From Pseudomonadota bacterium (lineage in GTDB: Bacteria > Pseudomonadota > Alphaproteobacteria > Acetobacterales > Acetobacteraceae), in NCBI GenBank assembly GCA_021847175.1, contig JAJZUI010000006.1, positions 1 to 38,614 on the forward strand: a stretch of DNA of 38,614 nt. Reading direction: 5' to 3'. The notes beneath the pieces are model-generated. The model did not search any database. It was not told where the DNA came from and was given only the letters and a program-made list of their open reading frames with translations. Of this stretch, positions 6,893-14,428 are shown in pieces. Position 1 is the first letter of the stretch, and each line of letters opens with the position of its first letter. The position numbers and the translations under genes were made by a program.

Positions 6893-7889
6893 CGCGCGGC
6901 CGATCCCCGAGACACAACGCCGCGCGCAGCCGCGCGCGGTGATCGCCGGCACCGGCGGCTACCTGCCGGAGGCGGCGGTGAGCAACGACGAGCTGTCCAG
7001 GACCGTGGACACCTCCGACGCGTGGATCCGCGAGCGCACCGGCATCGGCCAGCGCCATATCGCGGCACCGCACGAGACCTGCGCCTTCATGGCGACACGG
7101 GCCGCCGAGCGCGCGCTCGCCGCCGCCGGCATGCAGGCCGCCGAGGTCGATGCCATCCTGCTCGCGACCGCGACCCCGGACGAGGCGTTTCCCGCCACGG
7201 CGCTGCGCGTGCAGGCCGCCCTCGGCGCCGGCGGCTTCGGCTTCGACCTCTCGGCGGCGTGCAGCGGCTTCATCTACGGGCTCGCGACCGCGGAGGCGAT
7301 GATCGCCGCCGGGCGCATCCGCACCGCGCTGGTGATCGGCTCCGAGGTCTATTCGCGCATCATGAACTGGCAGGACCGCGGCACCTGCGTGCTGTTCGGC
7401 GACGGCGCCGGCGCGGTGGTGCTGCGCGCGGGGCAGGCGGGCGCGGGGCTGCCGGGCATCCTCTCCGTGCACCTGCACTCGGACGGCAGGCTCGGCGACA
7501 TCCTCTACGTGGACGGCGCGGTCGGCCGGCGCGACAAGCCGGGCCACCTGGTGATGAACGGGCGCGAGGTGTTCCGCCACGCCGTCACCCGCCTCTCCGA
7601 GACGGTGGAGGAGGCGCTGGCGGCCAACGGGCTCGACAAGTCCGCCATCGACTGGCTGGTGCCGCACCAGGCCAACAAGCGCATCATCGACGCCATCGGC
7701 AAGCGCCTCGGCCTGCCGGCGGAGCGCGTCGTCACCACCGTGGAGCGGCACGCCAACACCTCGGCGGCCTCGGTGCCGCTGGCGCTGGACGAGGCGGTGC
7801 GCGACGGACGCATCAAGCCCGGGGACCTGGTGCTGATGGAGGCGCTGGGCGGCGGCCTCACCTGGGGGTCCGCGCTGGCGCGGATGTAG
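6864..7889 (+). CDS. fabH: Beta-ketoacyl-ACP synthase III
   Basis: FabH condenses acetyl-CoA with malonyl-ACP to start fatty acid synthesis. The 341-residue protein carries the complete catalytic triad: Cys133 in SAACSGF, His268 in PHQANKR and Asn298 in ERHANTS. The substrate-loop GDGAGAVVL (179-187) and the C-terminal GGGLTWGSALARM are also typical. The ATG at 6864 lies inside plsX and has GGAGACGAGG before it. It adds about 24 residues before the usual N-terminal AVIAGTGGYLP strand, so a GTG further in could also be used. Confidence 0.95.
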   Translation: MDQQTPTRPDARPIPETQRRAQPRAVIAGTGGYLPEAAVSNDELSRTVDTSDAWIRERTGIGQRHIAAPHETCAFMATRAAERALAAAGMQAAEVDAILLATATPDEAFPATALRVQAALGAGGFGFDLSAACSGFIYGLATAEAMIAAGRIRTALVIGSEVYSRIMNWQDRGTCVLFGDGAGAVVLRAGQAGAGLPGILSVHLHSDGRLGDILYVDGAVGRRDKPGHLVMNGREVFRHAVTRLSETVEEALAANGLDKSAIDWLVPHQANKRIIDAIGKRLGLPAERVVTTVERHANTSAASVPLALDEAVRDGRIKPGDLVLMEALGGGLTWGSALARM

Positions 7890-7969
7890 GGGCGCTCGCG
7901 CGCACCTAGCGCGAGAGGCTCCGATGCGAGATTCACAGCGCTATGCCAACCATTTGATCCTGCGAATTC

Positions 7970-7999
7970 TTGACGGCGACCCCCGAGTCTCCCTAGCGT
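7970..7999 (+). promoter_or_regulatory. Candidate ihfA promoter (leaderless)
   Basis: TTGACG (7970-7975) and TAGCGT (7994-7999) are 18 nt apart. The -10 element ends 6 nt before the ihfA ATG and there is no Shine-Dalgarno, so transcription would start at or next to the ATG. A 7-bp hairpin without a T-run (7895-7915) follows fabH and may separate the two units. Confidence 0.5.
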
Positions 8000-8005
8000 C
8001 AATCC

Positions 8006-8317
8006 ATGAACACGATCACGCGCGCGCACCTGACCGAGACCATTTATACCCAGGTCGGGCTCTCCCGGAACGAATCGGCCGACCTGCTGGAGACCGTTCT
8101 GAACCGGATGAGTTCTGCGCTCGAGAGTGGTGAATCCGTAAAAATCAGCGGGTTCGGAACGTTTTCTGTACGCCAGAAGGGAAGGCGGATCGGCCGCAAC
8201 CCGAAGACCGGCGTCGAGGTGCCGATCATGCCCCGGCGGGTGCTGGTGTTCCGCCCGAGCCAGGTGCTCAAGGCGCATGTGAACCATACTGCCGTTCCCC
8301 TTGGGGATGACGAATGA
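8006..8317 (+). CDS. ihfA: Integration host factor subunit alpha
   Basis: This is a 103-residue member of the HU/IHF family of DNA-bending proteins. The N-terminal helix pair ([20 protein letters not shown]) is followed by the [18 protein letters not shown] strand region and the [10 protein letters not shown] beta-arm whose tip proline inserts into the DNA minor groove (near residue 66). IHF works as a heterodimer with the beta subunit, not in this window, in recombination, replication and transcription. Its place after plsX-fabH and before a MerR gene is the usual alphaproteobacterial order. The gene seems to have its own leaderless promoter. Confidence 0.95.
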   Translation: MNTITRAHLTETIYTQVGLSRNESADLLETVLNRMSSALESGESVKISGFGTFSVRQKGRRIGRNPKTGVEVPIMPRRVLVFRPSQVLKAHVNHTAVPLGDDE

Positions 8318-8331
8318 GGGGGCGACGATGA

Positions 8332-8835
8332 ATGAGTGACGTGGCGCCGGCGCGCGCGCGCGCCAAGAAGGCTCCCAGCGCCTTCCGCACCATCAGCGAG
8401 GTCGCGGACGACCTGCATATTCCACAGCATGTGCTGCGTTTCTGGGAAACCAAATTCACCCAGGTGAAGCCGCTCAAGCGCGGCGGCGGGCGGCGTTACT
8501 ACCGGCCCGAGGACATCGACCTGCTGCGCCGCATCTCTGACCTGCTCTACACCCAGGGTTACACGATCAAGGGCGTCCAGCGCCTGCTGCGGGAGGGCGC
8601 CGGGCGGCTGCCCGACCACATCCCCCCGCCCTCGGCTGCCGAGCAGGCCGAGGCAGCGGCGGAGCGCGGCGAGGCGCGCGAGCCGGAACTGCCGATGCCG
8701 GGCCTCGCTCCGGCCAACGCGCCGGCGGCGAAGCCGGCAGGCAAGCCCCGCCCTGATGCCGACGCCGAGCGGCTGCGCGCCGTGCTCGCGGGCGTGCTGG
8801 AGGAACTGGAGGCGATCCGCGCCCTCCTGACCTGA
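8332..8835 (+). CDS. MerR family transcriptional regulator
   Basis: A 167-residue regulator. Residues 19-85 form a MerR-type winged helix-turn-helix: [20 protein letters not shown], then the wing [18 protein letters not shown]. The C-terminal half is an Ala/Pro/Glu-rich linker with a short predicted helix at the end ([20 protein letters not shown]), with no cysteine or ligand motif, so the effector is unknown. It starts 14 nt after the ihfA stop. This conserved ihfA-merR pair is common in Alphaproteobacteria, where it is annotated only as MerR family. Confidence 0.9.
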   Translation: MSDVAPARARAKKAPSAFRTISEVADDLHIPQHVLRFWETKFTQVKPLKRGGGRRYYRPEDIDLLRRISDLLYTQGYTIKGVQRLLREGAGRLPDHIPPPSAAEQAEAAAERGEAREPELPMPGLAPANAPAAKPAGKPRPDADAERLRAVLAGVLEELEAIRALLT

Positions 8836-8938
8836 GGGGGCGCGCGGGGAGGGCGGCTTGATCACCGTCAAGGACGCCGCCGCCGCCCGCGCCTACAGGA
8901 AGGAACGCGGGGGGACCAGTCCCGCGCCGGAGGTGACC

Positions 8939-9358
8939 ATGCAACAGCGCCCGCTCGGGACCATCGTGCTCAACCAGAAGCCGCTCACCATGCCGCCCAC
9001 GGCGACGGTGGGCGAGGCGTGCAAGCGCATGCGCGAGCGGCGCGTCGGCGCGGTGCTGGTGACGGACGAGGCGGGCCGCCTCGTCGGCATCTTCACCGGC
9101 CGCGATGCCGTCGCGCGCGTGATCGCGGAGGGCCGCTCCAGCCGAACGAAGCTGGAGGAGGTGATGACCCCCAGGCCCGACACCATGCGCCGCGACATGC
9201 GCGCGGTGGAGGCGCTGCGGCTGATGCGTGACGGCGGGTTCCGCCACGTGCCGGTGGTGGACGGCGACAAGCTGCTCGGCGTCGTCTCCCACGGCGACTT
9301 CCGCGGCGGCGAGATCGACCGGCTCGACGAGGAGACGGGGCTCTGGGAACGGCTGTGA
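8939..9358 (+). CDS. CBS-domain protein
   Basis: The 139-residue protein consists of two CBS domains and little else: about residues 14-65, with AVLVTDEAGRLVGIFTGRD, and 75-125, with VPVVDGDKLLGVVSHGDF. Paired CBS domains (a Bateman module) bind adenine nucleotides such as AMP, ATP or SAM and act as energy sensors. A standalone module must act through partner proteins, which cannot be identified here. The ATG at 8939 has GGAGG 5 nt upstream. A TTG at 8858 would add 27 residues that look unlike the family. It converges with phaC, 13 nt from stop to stop. Confidence 0.88.
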   Translation: MQQRPLGTIVLNQKPLTMPPTATVGEACKRMRERRVGAVLVTDEAGRLVGIFTGRDAVARVIAEGRSSRTKLEEVMTPRPDTMRRDMRAVEALRLMRDGGFRHVPVVDGDKLLGVVSHGDFRGGEIDRLDEETGLWERL

Positions 9359-9371
9359 CGCCGCTCCCGCG

Positions 9372-11210
9372 TCAGGTCTGCAGCACGTAGGTTCCGGGCG
9401 CGTCGCCCAGTACCGGCAGGCCCTTGGCACGGTTGCCGAATCGCGGGGGTGCCACCGGCGCGCCGGAGCGATGGTCGAGCCAGGCTGCCCAAGCCGGCCA
9501 CCAGGAGCCTTCCCGCCGCCGTGCCTGGCCGAGCCATTCGTCGGGCGACAGATAGACGTCGTGCGGCCGGCGCTCGTGCACGAGGTAGTGCCGGCCGGGG
9601 TGGCCGGGCTCGCTCACGATGCCGGCGTTGTGGCCGCCCGAGGTGAGCACGAAGTCCACGTCCGTGCGGGTCTCCCGGAGCAGGTTATAGACGCTGCGCC
9701 AGGGCGCGATGTTGTCGCGGTCGGTGCCGACGGCGAACATCGGCGCGCGCAGGTCGGCCAGCGCCACGGTGCGCCCGTCCACCTGGAGCCTGCCCTCGGA
9801 GAGATCGTTGTCGAGGAAGAGCTGGCGCAGGTATTCGGCGTGCATCCTGGCGGGCATGCGCGTCGCATCCGTGTTCCACGCCATGAGGTCGTTGGGCGGG
9901 TCCTCCTGGCCGAGCATGTAGAGCCGCACCGCGCGCTGCCAGACGAGGTCGCGCACGCGCAGCAGCTGGAAGGCGCCGGCCATCTGCCGCGAATCGAGGA
10001 AGCCCTGGCGCCACATCACGTCCTCGAGCAGGGCGAGCTGGCTGTCGTTGATGAACAGCCGCAGCTCCCCGGCCTCGTGGAAATCCACCTGGGCGGCGAG
10101 CAGCGTGATGGTGGCGAGCCGGTTGTCGGCCTCGCGCGCCATGGCGCAGGCGGCGATGGAGAGCAGCGTGCCGCCGAGGCAGTAGCCGCAGGCATGCAGG
10201 CGCTGCTGGCCGGTGATGGCCAGCGCCGCGTCGATCGCCGCCATCACGGCGCGGCGGTAGTCGTCGAGGCCGACGTCGCGCATCGAGGCGTCCGGGTTGC
10301 GCCAGGAGATGCAGAACACCGTGAAGCCCTGGCTCACCAGGTAGCGGATCATGGAGTTCTGCGGCGACAGGTCGAGGATGTAGTACTTCATGATCCAGGC
10401 CGGCACGATCAGCACCGGCTCCGGACGCACCTGCGCCGTGGTGGGGGCGTATTGCAGCAGCTCGATCAGGTCGTTGCGGAAAACCACCTTGCCCGGCGTC
10501 ACCGCGACCTCGTGGCCGGGGCGGAAGCGCGGGTCGAGGGAGGGGCGCAGGTTGAAGGCGCGCTCCTGGTCGCGCAGCAACAGCGTCGCGCCGTTGATCA
10601 GGTTGGCGCCGCGGCTCCTCAGCGTGGTTTCGATGACCTGCGGGTTGGTCCAGGGGAAGTTGGACGGCGCCAGCGCCTCCAGCACCTGGCGCAGCGCGAA
10701 GCCCATTATGGTGAGGCTCTGCGGCGAGGCGCCGCGCAGCCCCTGGAGCGCCGCGTTCCACCAGGATTCCGCGAGCAACTGGGACTGGGAAAGGGCGTTG
10801 AACGGCGGCATCTGCCAGCTCGGGTCCGCCCAGCGGTGGTCCTGCGCGTCCGGGGTCGCGGCCGGCTGCCCGGTGAGCAGGAAGGCGCCGAAACGCTGCG
10901 CCTCGCGCAGCGCCAGCGCGGCGAGCTCGATCTGGCGGAACGGCGCGTTGGCGAGGTGGACCGCCCAGTCGAACTGCGCGATCGCCAGCGTCGCGGGCGA
11001 GAGCGCCCCCGTGCCGAGCGCCTCGGTCGAGTGGAACAAGCGGTCGAGGTCGGAGAGGCTGCCGATCGCCGGCGGGGGGCCCGGCAGCGGCGGCGGCAGG
11101 GTCGCCCGGCGATGCCGGGGCGTCTGGCGCAGCGGGGCGGCGGGGCGAGGTTTCCGGGGCGGCTCGGCGCCGGCCTTCGCCGCGCCCTTGGGGGATGATT
11201 TCCTGGCCAT
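9372..11210 (-). CDS. phaC: Poly(3-hydroxyalkanoate) synthase, class I type
   Basis: This 612-residue enzyme polymerises hydroxyacyl-CoA into PHA storage granules. The N-terminal 60 residues are a basic, Pro/Ala-rich tail. Residues 80-240 match the PhaC N-terminal domain, and the rest is an alpha/beta hydrolase fold. The catalytic triad is visible: Cys344 in the lipase-like box GYCLGG, Asp499 in TDRDNIAPW, and His527 in SGGHNAGIV. The length and the WRNPDASM segment fit single-subunit class I or a related group. No phaA, phaB or phasin gene is adjacent. The start is uncertain: ATG 11210 fits the family but has no Shine-Dalgarno; a GTG at 11255 is possible. A palindrome ATCATATGAT lies just upstream (11217-11226). 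Confidence 0.9.
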   Translation of the reverse strand: MARKSSPKGAAKAGAEPPRKPRPAAPLRQTPRHRRATLPPPLPGPPPAIGSLSDLDRLFHSTEALGTGALSPATLAIAQFDWAVHLANAPFRQIELAALALREAQRFGAFLLTGQPAATPDAQDHRWADPSWQMPPFNALSQSQLLAESWWNAALQGLRGASPQSLTIMGFALRQVLEALAPSNFPWTNPQVIETTLRSRGANLINGATLLLRDQERAFNLRPSLDPRFRPGHEVAVTPGKVVFRNDLIELLQYAPTTAQVRPEPVLIVPAWIMKYYILDLSPQNSMIRYLVSQGFTVFCISWRNPDASMRDVGLDDYRRAVMAAIDAALAITGQQRLHACGYCLGGTLLSIAACAMAREADNRLATITLLAAQVDFHEAGELRLFINDSQLALLEDVMWRQGFLDSRQMAGAFQLLRVRDLVWQRAVRLYMLGQEDPPNDLMAWNTDATRMPARMHAEYLRQLFLDNDLSEGRLQVDGRTVALADLRAPMFAVGTDRDNIAPWRSVYNLLRETRTDVDFVLTSGGHNAGIVSEPGHPGRHYLVHERRPHDVYLSPDEWLGQARRREGSWWPAWAAWLDHRSGAPVAPPRFGNRAKGLPVLGDAPGTYVLQT

Positions 11211-11314
11211 CAACAAATCATATGATAAGCAACGGGCGCTAGCGCCATGATCCACGTCAAGATAGCAACGCGGACGGCACTGGTGGAATGACGCCGGGGC
11301 GACCGCGGCGCCTG

Positions 11315-11343
11315 TTGCCCCGATCGGGCGCGCGGGCTAGACC
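11315..11343 (+). promoter_or_regulatory. Candidate tRNA-Pro promoter
   Basis: TTGCCC (11315-11320) and TAGACC (11338-11343) are separated by 17 nt and end about 9 nt before the mature tRNA 5' end. They share the TAGNNN pattern of other promoters in the window. Confidence 0.4.
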
Positions 11344-11352
11344 GCGCGGTGT

Positions 11353-11429
11353 CGGAGCGTAGCGCAGCCTGGTAGCGCATCAGTCTGGGGGACTGGGGGT
11401 CGTGGGTTCAAATCCCGCCGCTCCGACCA
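11353..11429 (+). tRNA. tRNA-Pro (anticodon GGG)
   Basis: The 77-nt sequence folds as a full cloverleaf. Acceptor arm CGGAGCG pairs with CGCTCCG, the D stem GCGC/GCGC is complete, anticodon stem TCAGT/ACTGG holds the loop CTGGGGG, and T stem GTGGG/CCCGC encloses TTCAAAT. The discriminator is A and CCA is encoded. Anticodon GGG reads the CCC and CCU proline codons, common at this GC content. Confidence 0.95.
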
Positions 11430-11498
11430 AATTTCCCGCTTACGGATCCTCGCGTTGAGACCCGCCCTTGCGGTCGCGCCGCGCTGCCTGTCGTCCGC

Positions 11499-11534
11499 AA
11501 AAGAAACGCCGGGACCCATCGTCTGGTCCCGGCG
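11499..11534 (-). terminator. Rho-independent terminator (minus strand)
   Basis: CGCCGGGACC (11507-11516) and GGTCCCGGCG (11525-11534) form a perfect 10-bp stem with an 8-nt loop. Read on the minus strand the hairpin is followed by TTTCTTTT. It would end a leftward transcript coming from the small ORF at 11717-11863 and protects the tRNA gene from read-through. Confidence 0.75.
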
Positions 11535-11590
11535 CAGGATGAGGGCGGGTCGCGATCGATTGGGGGAAGATCGCGAGGTCGGCGCGGCCA

Positions 11591-11638
11591 GGCACGTCCG
11601 GCTAGGGTCGGCACGTCCGGGTGGGTCGGCACGTCGGG
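11591..11638. repeat. Three copies of GGCACGTCSGG
   Basis: The 11-mer occurs at 11591, 11610 and 11628, spaced 19 and 18 nt, separated by GGGTC-containing linkers. It lies in the 3' untranslated part of the presumed minus-strand transcript (11535-11716), where I see no gene. Confidence 0.5.
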
Positions 11639-11716
11639 TTCGGCGGGACGGCGCTCGTGGCGACGGCGGGTGCGGCGACGTTGGGCGTGGCGGCGGTAGT
11701 GTGGCCGGGGTCGAAC

Positions 11717-11863
11717 TCAGGCGATGCTGGAGGCAGAGACGATCGCCGCGACCTGGCTGCCCAGGGCGACCTGCTGGGCAACGGCGCCAAGCGTCGCCGC
11801 GAAAACCATCCCAGCCACCATGATCTCGATCAGCGCGCGTCGCATCGCAGGTCTCCAACTCAT
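11717..11863 (-). CDS. Small membrane protein, unknown
   Basis: This is a 48-residue ORF with a basic start (MSWRPAMRRALIE), a hydrophobic segment from about residue 14 to 28 (IMVAGMVFAATLGAV), and an Ala/Val/Ser-rich C-terminus. It would fit a single-span membrane protein or a small exported peptide. GAGGG lies 8 nt before the ATG, and a strong terminator downstream on the same strand supports a real transcript. It is divergent from the P-type ATPase, with an AT-richer 120-nt region between the starts. I do not recognise a family. Chance ORFs of this size are common at high GC, so the call is tentative. Confidence 0.45.
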   Translation of the reverse strand: MSWRPAMRRALIEIMVAGMVFAATLGAVAQQVALGSQVAAIVSASSIA

Positions 11864-11908
11864 GTCCTGGCCCTCATATACGCGCTTCTCACGGCCAATG
11901 GCGTCACC

Positions 11909-11936
11909 TTTTGTGCAGACTTTGACCTTTGTTAAG
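11909..11936 (+). promoter_or_regulatory. Candidate promoter of the P-type ATPase gene
   Basis: TTGTGC (11909-11914) and TAAGCT (11931-11936) are 16 nt apart in an AT-rich gap. A start site near 11943 would exclude the ATG at 11939 and favours the ATG at 11990. Confidence 0.4.
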
Positions 11937-11989
11937 CTATGTTTTCCAAGGCGTCCCGGCACCTCGCCGCCTCGCCCGCGGAGGAGGCC

Positions 11990-14380
11990 ATGGCCGACGC
12001 ATTGCAAGACCGTATCGTTCCGGGCAGGCACGAACCTGACCCGCATGCCGCGCAGCAGGCGGCGGCGGAACTCCCGCCGACGGGCCCCGAAGGGCTCTCC
12101 GAGGCCGAGGCCGCGCGCCGCCGCGCCCGCTTCGGCCCCAACGCCATCCCCGAGAAACGACCAAGCGCGCTGCTGGCATTCGCGCGCAAGTTCTGGGGCC
12201 CGATCGCCTGGATGCTGGAGGCGGCCGCCCTGCTGCAGATCCTGCTCGGCAAGTCGGGCGAGGCCGCGATCATCGCCGCCCTGCTCGCCGTCAACGCCGC
12301 GATCGGCTTCATCGAGGAGGGGCGCGCGAGCAAGGCGCTCGACCTCCTGCGCCATCGCCTGGTGGCGATGGCACGGGTGCGGCGCGACGGCGCCTGGCGC
12401 ACCGTTCCCGCTGCGGAACTGGTTCCGGGCGACCTCGTGCATATGCGCATGGGCGATCTCGCACCGGCGGACGTGGCGATCGGCGAGGGCAGCGTGCTGC
12501 TGGACCAGTCGGCACTCACCGGCGAATCCGTCCCCGTCGAGGCCGGCCCCGGCGCACGCGCCTATGCCGCCGCGATCGTGCGCCGCGGCGAGGCGACGGG
12601 CGTCGTCACCGCGACCGGCCAGGCCACCTATTTCGGCCGCACCGCGGAGCTGGTGCGCACGGCCCATGCGGGGAGCCACCTGCAGGCGACCATCCTCGGC
12701 ATCGTGCGCATCCTCGCCGTGGTCGACGCGCTGCTGATCGCGCTGCTGCTGTGCTACGCCGCCTGGGCCAGCCTGCCGCTGCGCGACGTGCTTCCGTTCG
12801 CGCTGATCCTGCTCGTCGCCTCCGTCCCCGCCGCCTTGCCCGCGACCTTCACGCTCGCGACCGCGCTGGGTGCGGCGGAGCTTGCGCACGAGGGCGTGCT
12901 GGTCGCGCGCCTGCAGGCGATCGAGGAGGCCGCCGGCATGGACGTGCTGTGCACCGACAAGACCGGCACGCTGACCGAGAACAGGCTGCGCCTCGCGGCA
13001 ACCTCGCCCCTCGGCGGCGCGGCGGAGCCCGAACTGCTGCGCTTCGCCGCCATGGCCTGCGACGCCGCGACGCAGGACCCGATCGACCTCGCGATCCTGG
13101 CGGGCGCTGGAAACGTCACGCTGCCGCAACGTCTTGGCTTCGAGCCGTTCGACCCGGCGCTGCGCTATTCGCTCGGCCGTTTCAGCGAGGGCGGCACCGA
13201 GGTGCTGGCGGCCAAGGGGGCCGCCGAGGCGGTCGCGGCCCTGTGCGAGTCGCCGCCCGACTTCGCGGCGGAGGAGCAGCGTCTGGCAGGGATGGGCGCG
13301 CGGGTGTTGGCCGTGGCCGCCGGCCCGGCGAAGGGGCACATGCGCCTGGTGGGCCTGCTCGCGCTGGAAGACCCGCCGCGCGCGGACTCGGCGGAGCTGG
13401 TGGCGGGGCTGCGGGCGATGGGCGTGCGCGTGGTGATGGCGACGGGCGACGCCGTGCCCACCGCCGCCGCGATCGCGAAACGCGTCGGCATCGAGGGCGA
13501 GACGGGCGACGCCGCGTCGCTGGAGGAAATCGACGACCCTCTGCGCTTCGGCGTCTTTGCCCGCGTGCTGCCGGAGCACAAGATCGCGCTGGTGCGCCGG
13601 CTGCAGAAGGCCGGCCATGTCGTCGGCATGACCGGCGACGGCGTGAACGATGCGCCGGCGCTGCGCCAGGCGGAGGTGGGTGTGGCGGTCGCGAGCGCGA
13701 CCGACGTCGCGCGCGCGGCGGCGGGCATCGTGCTCACCTCGCCGGGCCTGGTCGACGCGCTATCGGCGGTGAAGACGAGCCGGTCGATCTACCAGCGGAT
13801 GCTCACCTACACCATCAACAAGATCATGAAGACGCTGGAGATCGTCGTCTTCCTCTCGATCGGCGTCATCCTCACCGGGCAGTTCGTCATCACGCCGCTG
13901 CTGATCGTGATGTTGCTGTTTACCAACGATTTCGTGACCATGACGATCGCAACCGACCGCGTCGTACCGTCACCGCGGCCGGACCGGTGGGATGTCCGCG
14001 GGCTGATGACGACGGGCGGGTTGCTTGCGGCCTGCGTGCTGGTGCTGTCCTTCTCGGTGTTCTTCATCGGGCGGGACTGGCTCGGGCTGCCGCTGGCGCA
14101 GCTGCAGACGCTCGTCTTCGTGATGCTGGTCGCGACCGGCCAGGGCAATGTCTACCTGATCCGCGAGCGCGGCCCGTTCTGGCGCTCGGCGCCGAGCCGC
14201 TGGATGGTTGCGAGTTCCGTCGCCGACCTCGTCGTGGTGGTGACGATGGCGACGGCGGGCGTGCTGATGGCACCGGTGGCGCTGCACCTGCTGCTGGTCC
14301 TGCTCGCGGTGGTGGCGCTCTATCTGCTGATACTGGACCGGGTGAAATTGTGGCTGTTCAGCCGCATCGCGTTCGCGTAA
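11990..14380 (+). CDS. Plasma-membrane proton-efflux P-type ATPase (P3A)
   Basis: This 796-residue protein is a complete P-type ATPase that probably pumps protons outward at the cost of ATP. From the N-terminus it shows an actuator domain with LTGESVPV, the membrane motif VPAALPATFTLA typical of P3A pumps (heavy-metal pumps have CPC here), the phosphorylation site CTDKTGTLT with Asp323, and MTGDGVNDAPAL in the hinge. About ten membrane helices can be seen, four of them in the last 200 residues. There is no N-terminal metal-binding domain. P3A pumps are typical of fungi and plants and are scattered among acid-tolerant bacteria and archaea. The start at 11990 has GGAGGAGGCC before it; the ATG at 11939 does not. 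Confidence 0.88.
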   Translation: MADALQDRIVPGRHEPDPHAAQQAAAELPPTGPEGLSEAEAARRRARFGPNAIPEKRPSALLAFARKFWGPIAWMLEAAALLQILLGKSGEAAIIAALLAVNAAIGFIEEGRASKALDLLRHRLVAMARVRRDGAWRTVPAAELVPGDLVHMRMGDLAPADVAIGEGSVLLDQSALTGESVPVEAGPGARAYAAAIVRRGEATGVVTATGQATYFGRTAELVRTAHAGSHLQATILGIVRILAVVDALLIALLLCYAAWASLPLRDVLPFALILLVASVPAALPATFTLATALGAAELAHEGVLVARLQAIEEAAGMDVLCTDKTGTLTENRLRLAATSPLGGAAEPELLRFAAMACDAATQDPIDLAILAGAGNVTLPQRLGFEPFDPALRYSLGRFSEGGTEVLAAKGAAEAVAALCESPPDFAAEEQRLAGMGARVLAVAAGPAKGHMRLVGLLALEDPPRADSAELVAGLRAMGVRVVMATGDAVPTAAAIAKRVGIEGETGDAASLEEIDDPLRFGVFARVLPEHKIALVRRLQKAGHVVGMTGDGVNDAPALRQAEVGVAVASATDVARAAAGIVLTSPGLVDALSAVKTSRSIYQRMLTYTINKIMKTLEIVVFLSIGVILTGQFVITPLLIVMLLFTNDFVTMTIATDRVVPSPRPDRWDVRGLMTTGGLLAACVLVLSFSVFFIGRDWLGLPLAQLQTLVFVMLVATGQGNVYLIRERGPFWRSAPSRWMVASSVADLVVVVTMATAGVLMAPVALHLLLVLLAVVALYLLILDRVKLWLFSRIAFA

Positions 14381-14428
14381 CGGGCATCGGGCCTGCACAA
14401 ACGAAGCATAGCCGAGAGGAACTTGCCG

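Noticed and set aside
9228-11198. A 656-codon plus-strand open frame opposite phaC
   Set aside because: It is rich in His, Arg, Val and Gly in a way typical of antisense frames at high GC, has no domain, and lies fully opposite the well-supported PHA synthase.
11353-11429. The tRNA-Pro gene as an attachment site of an integrated element
   Set aside because: No integrase and no repeated tRNA 3' end were seen downstream.
11717-13618. A 633-codon minus-strand open frame opposite the P-type ATPase
   Set aside because: The bulk is an antisense shadow. Only its last 49 codons, with their own ATG and ribosome site, were kept as a tentative small gene.
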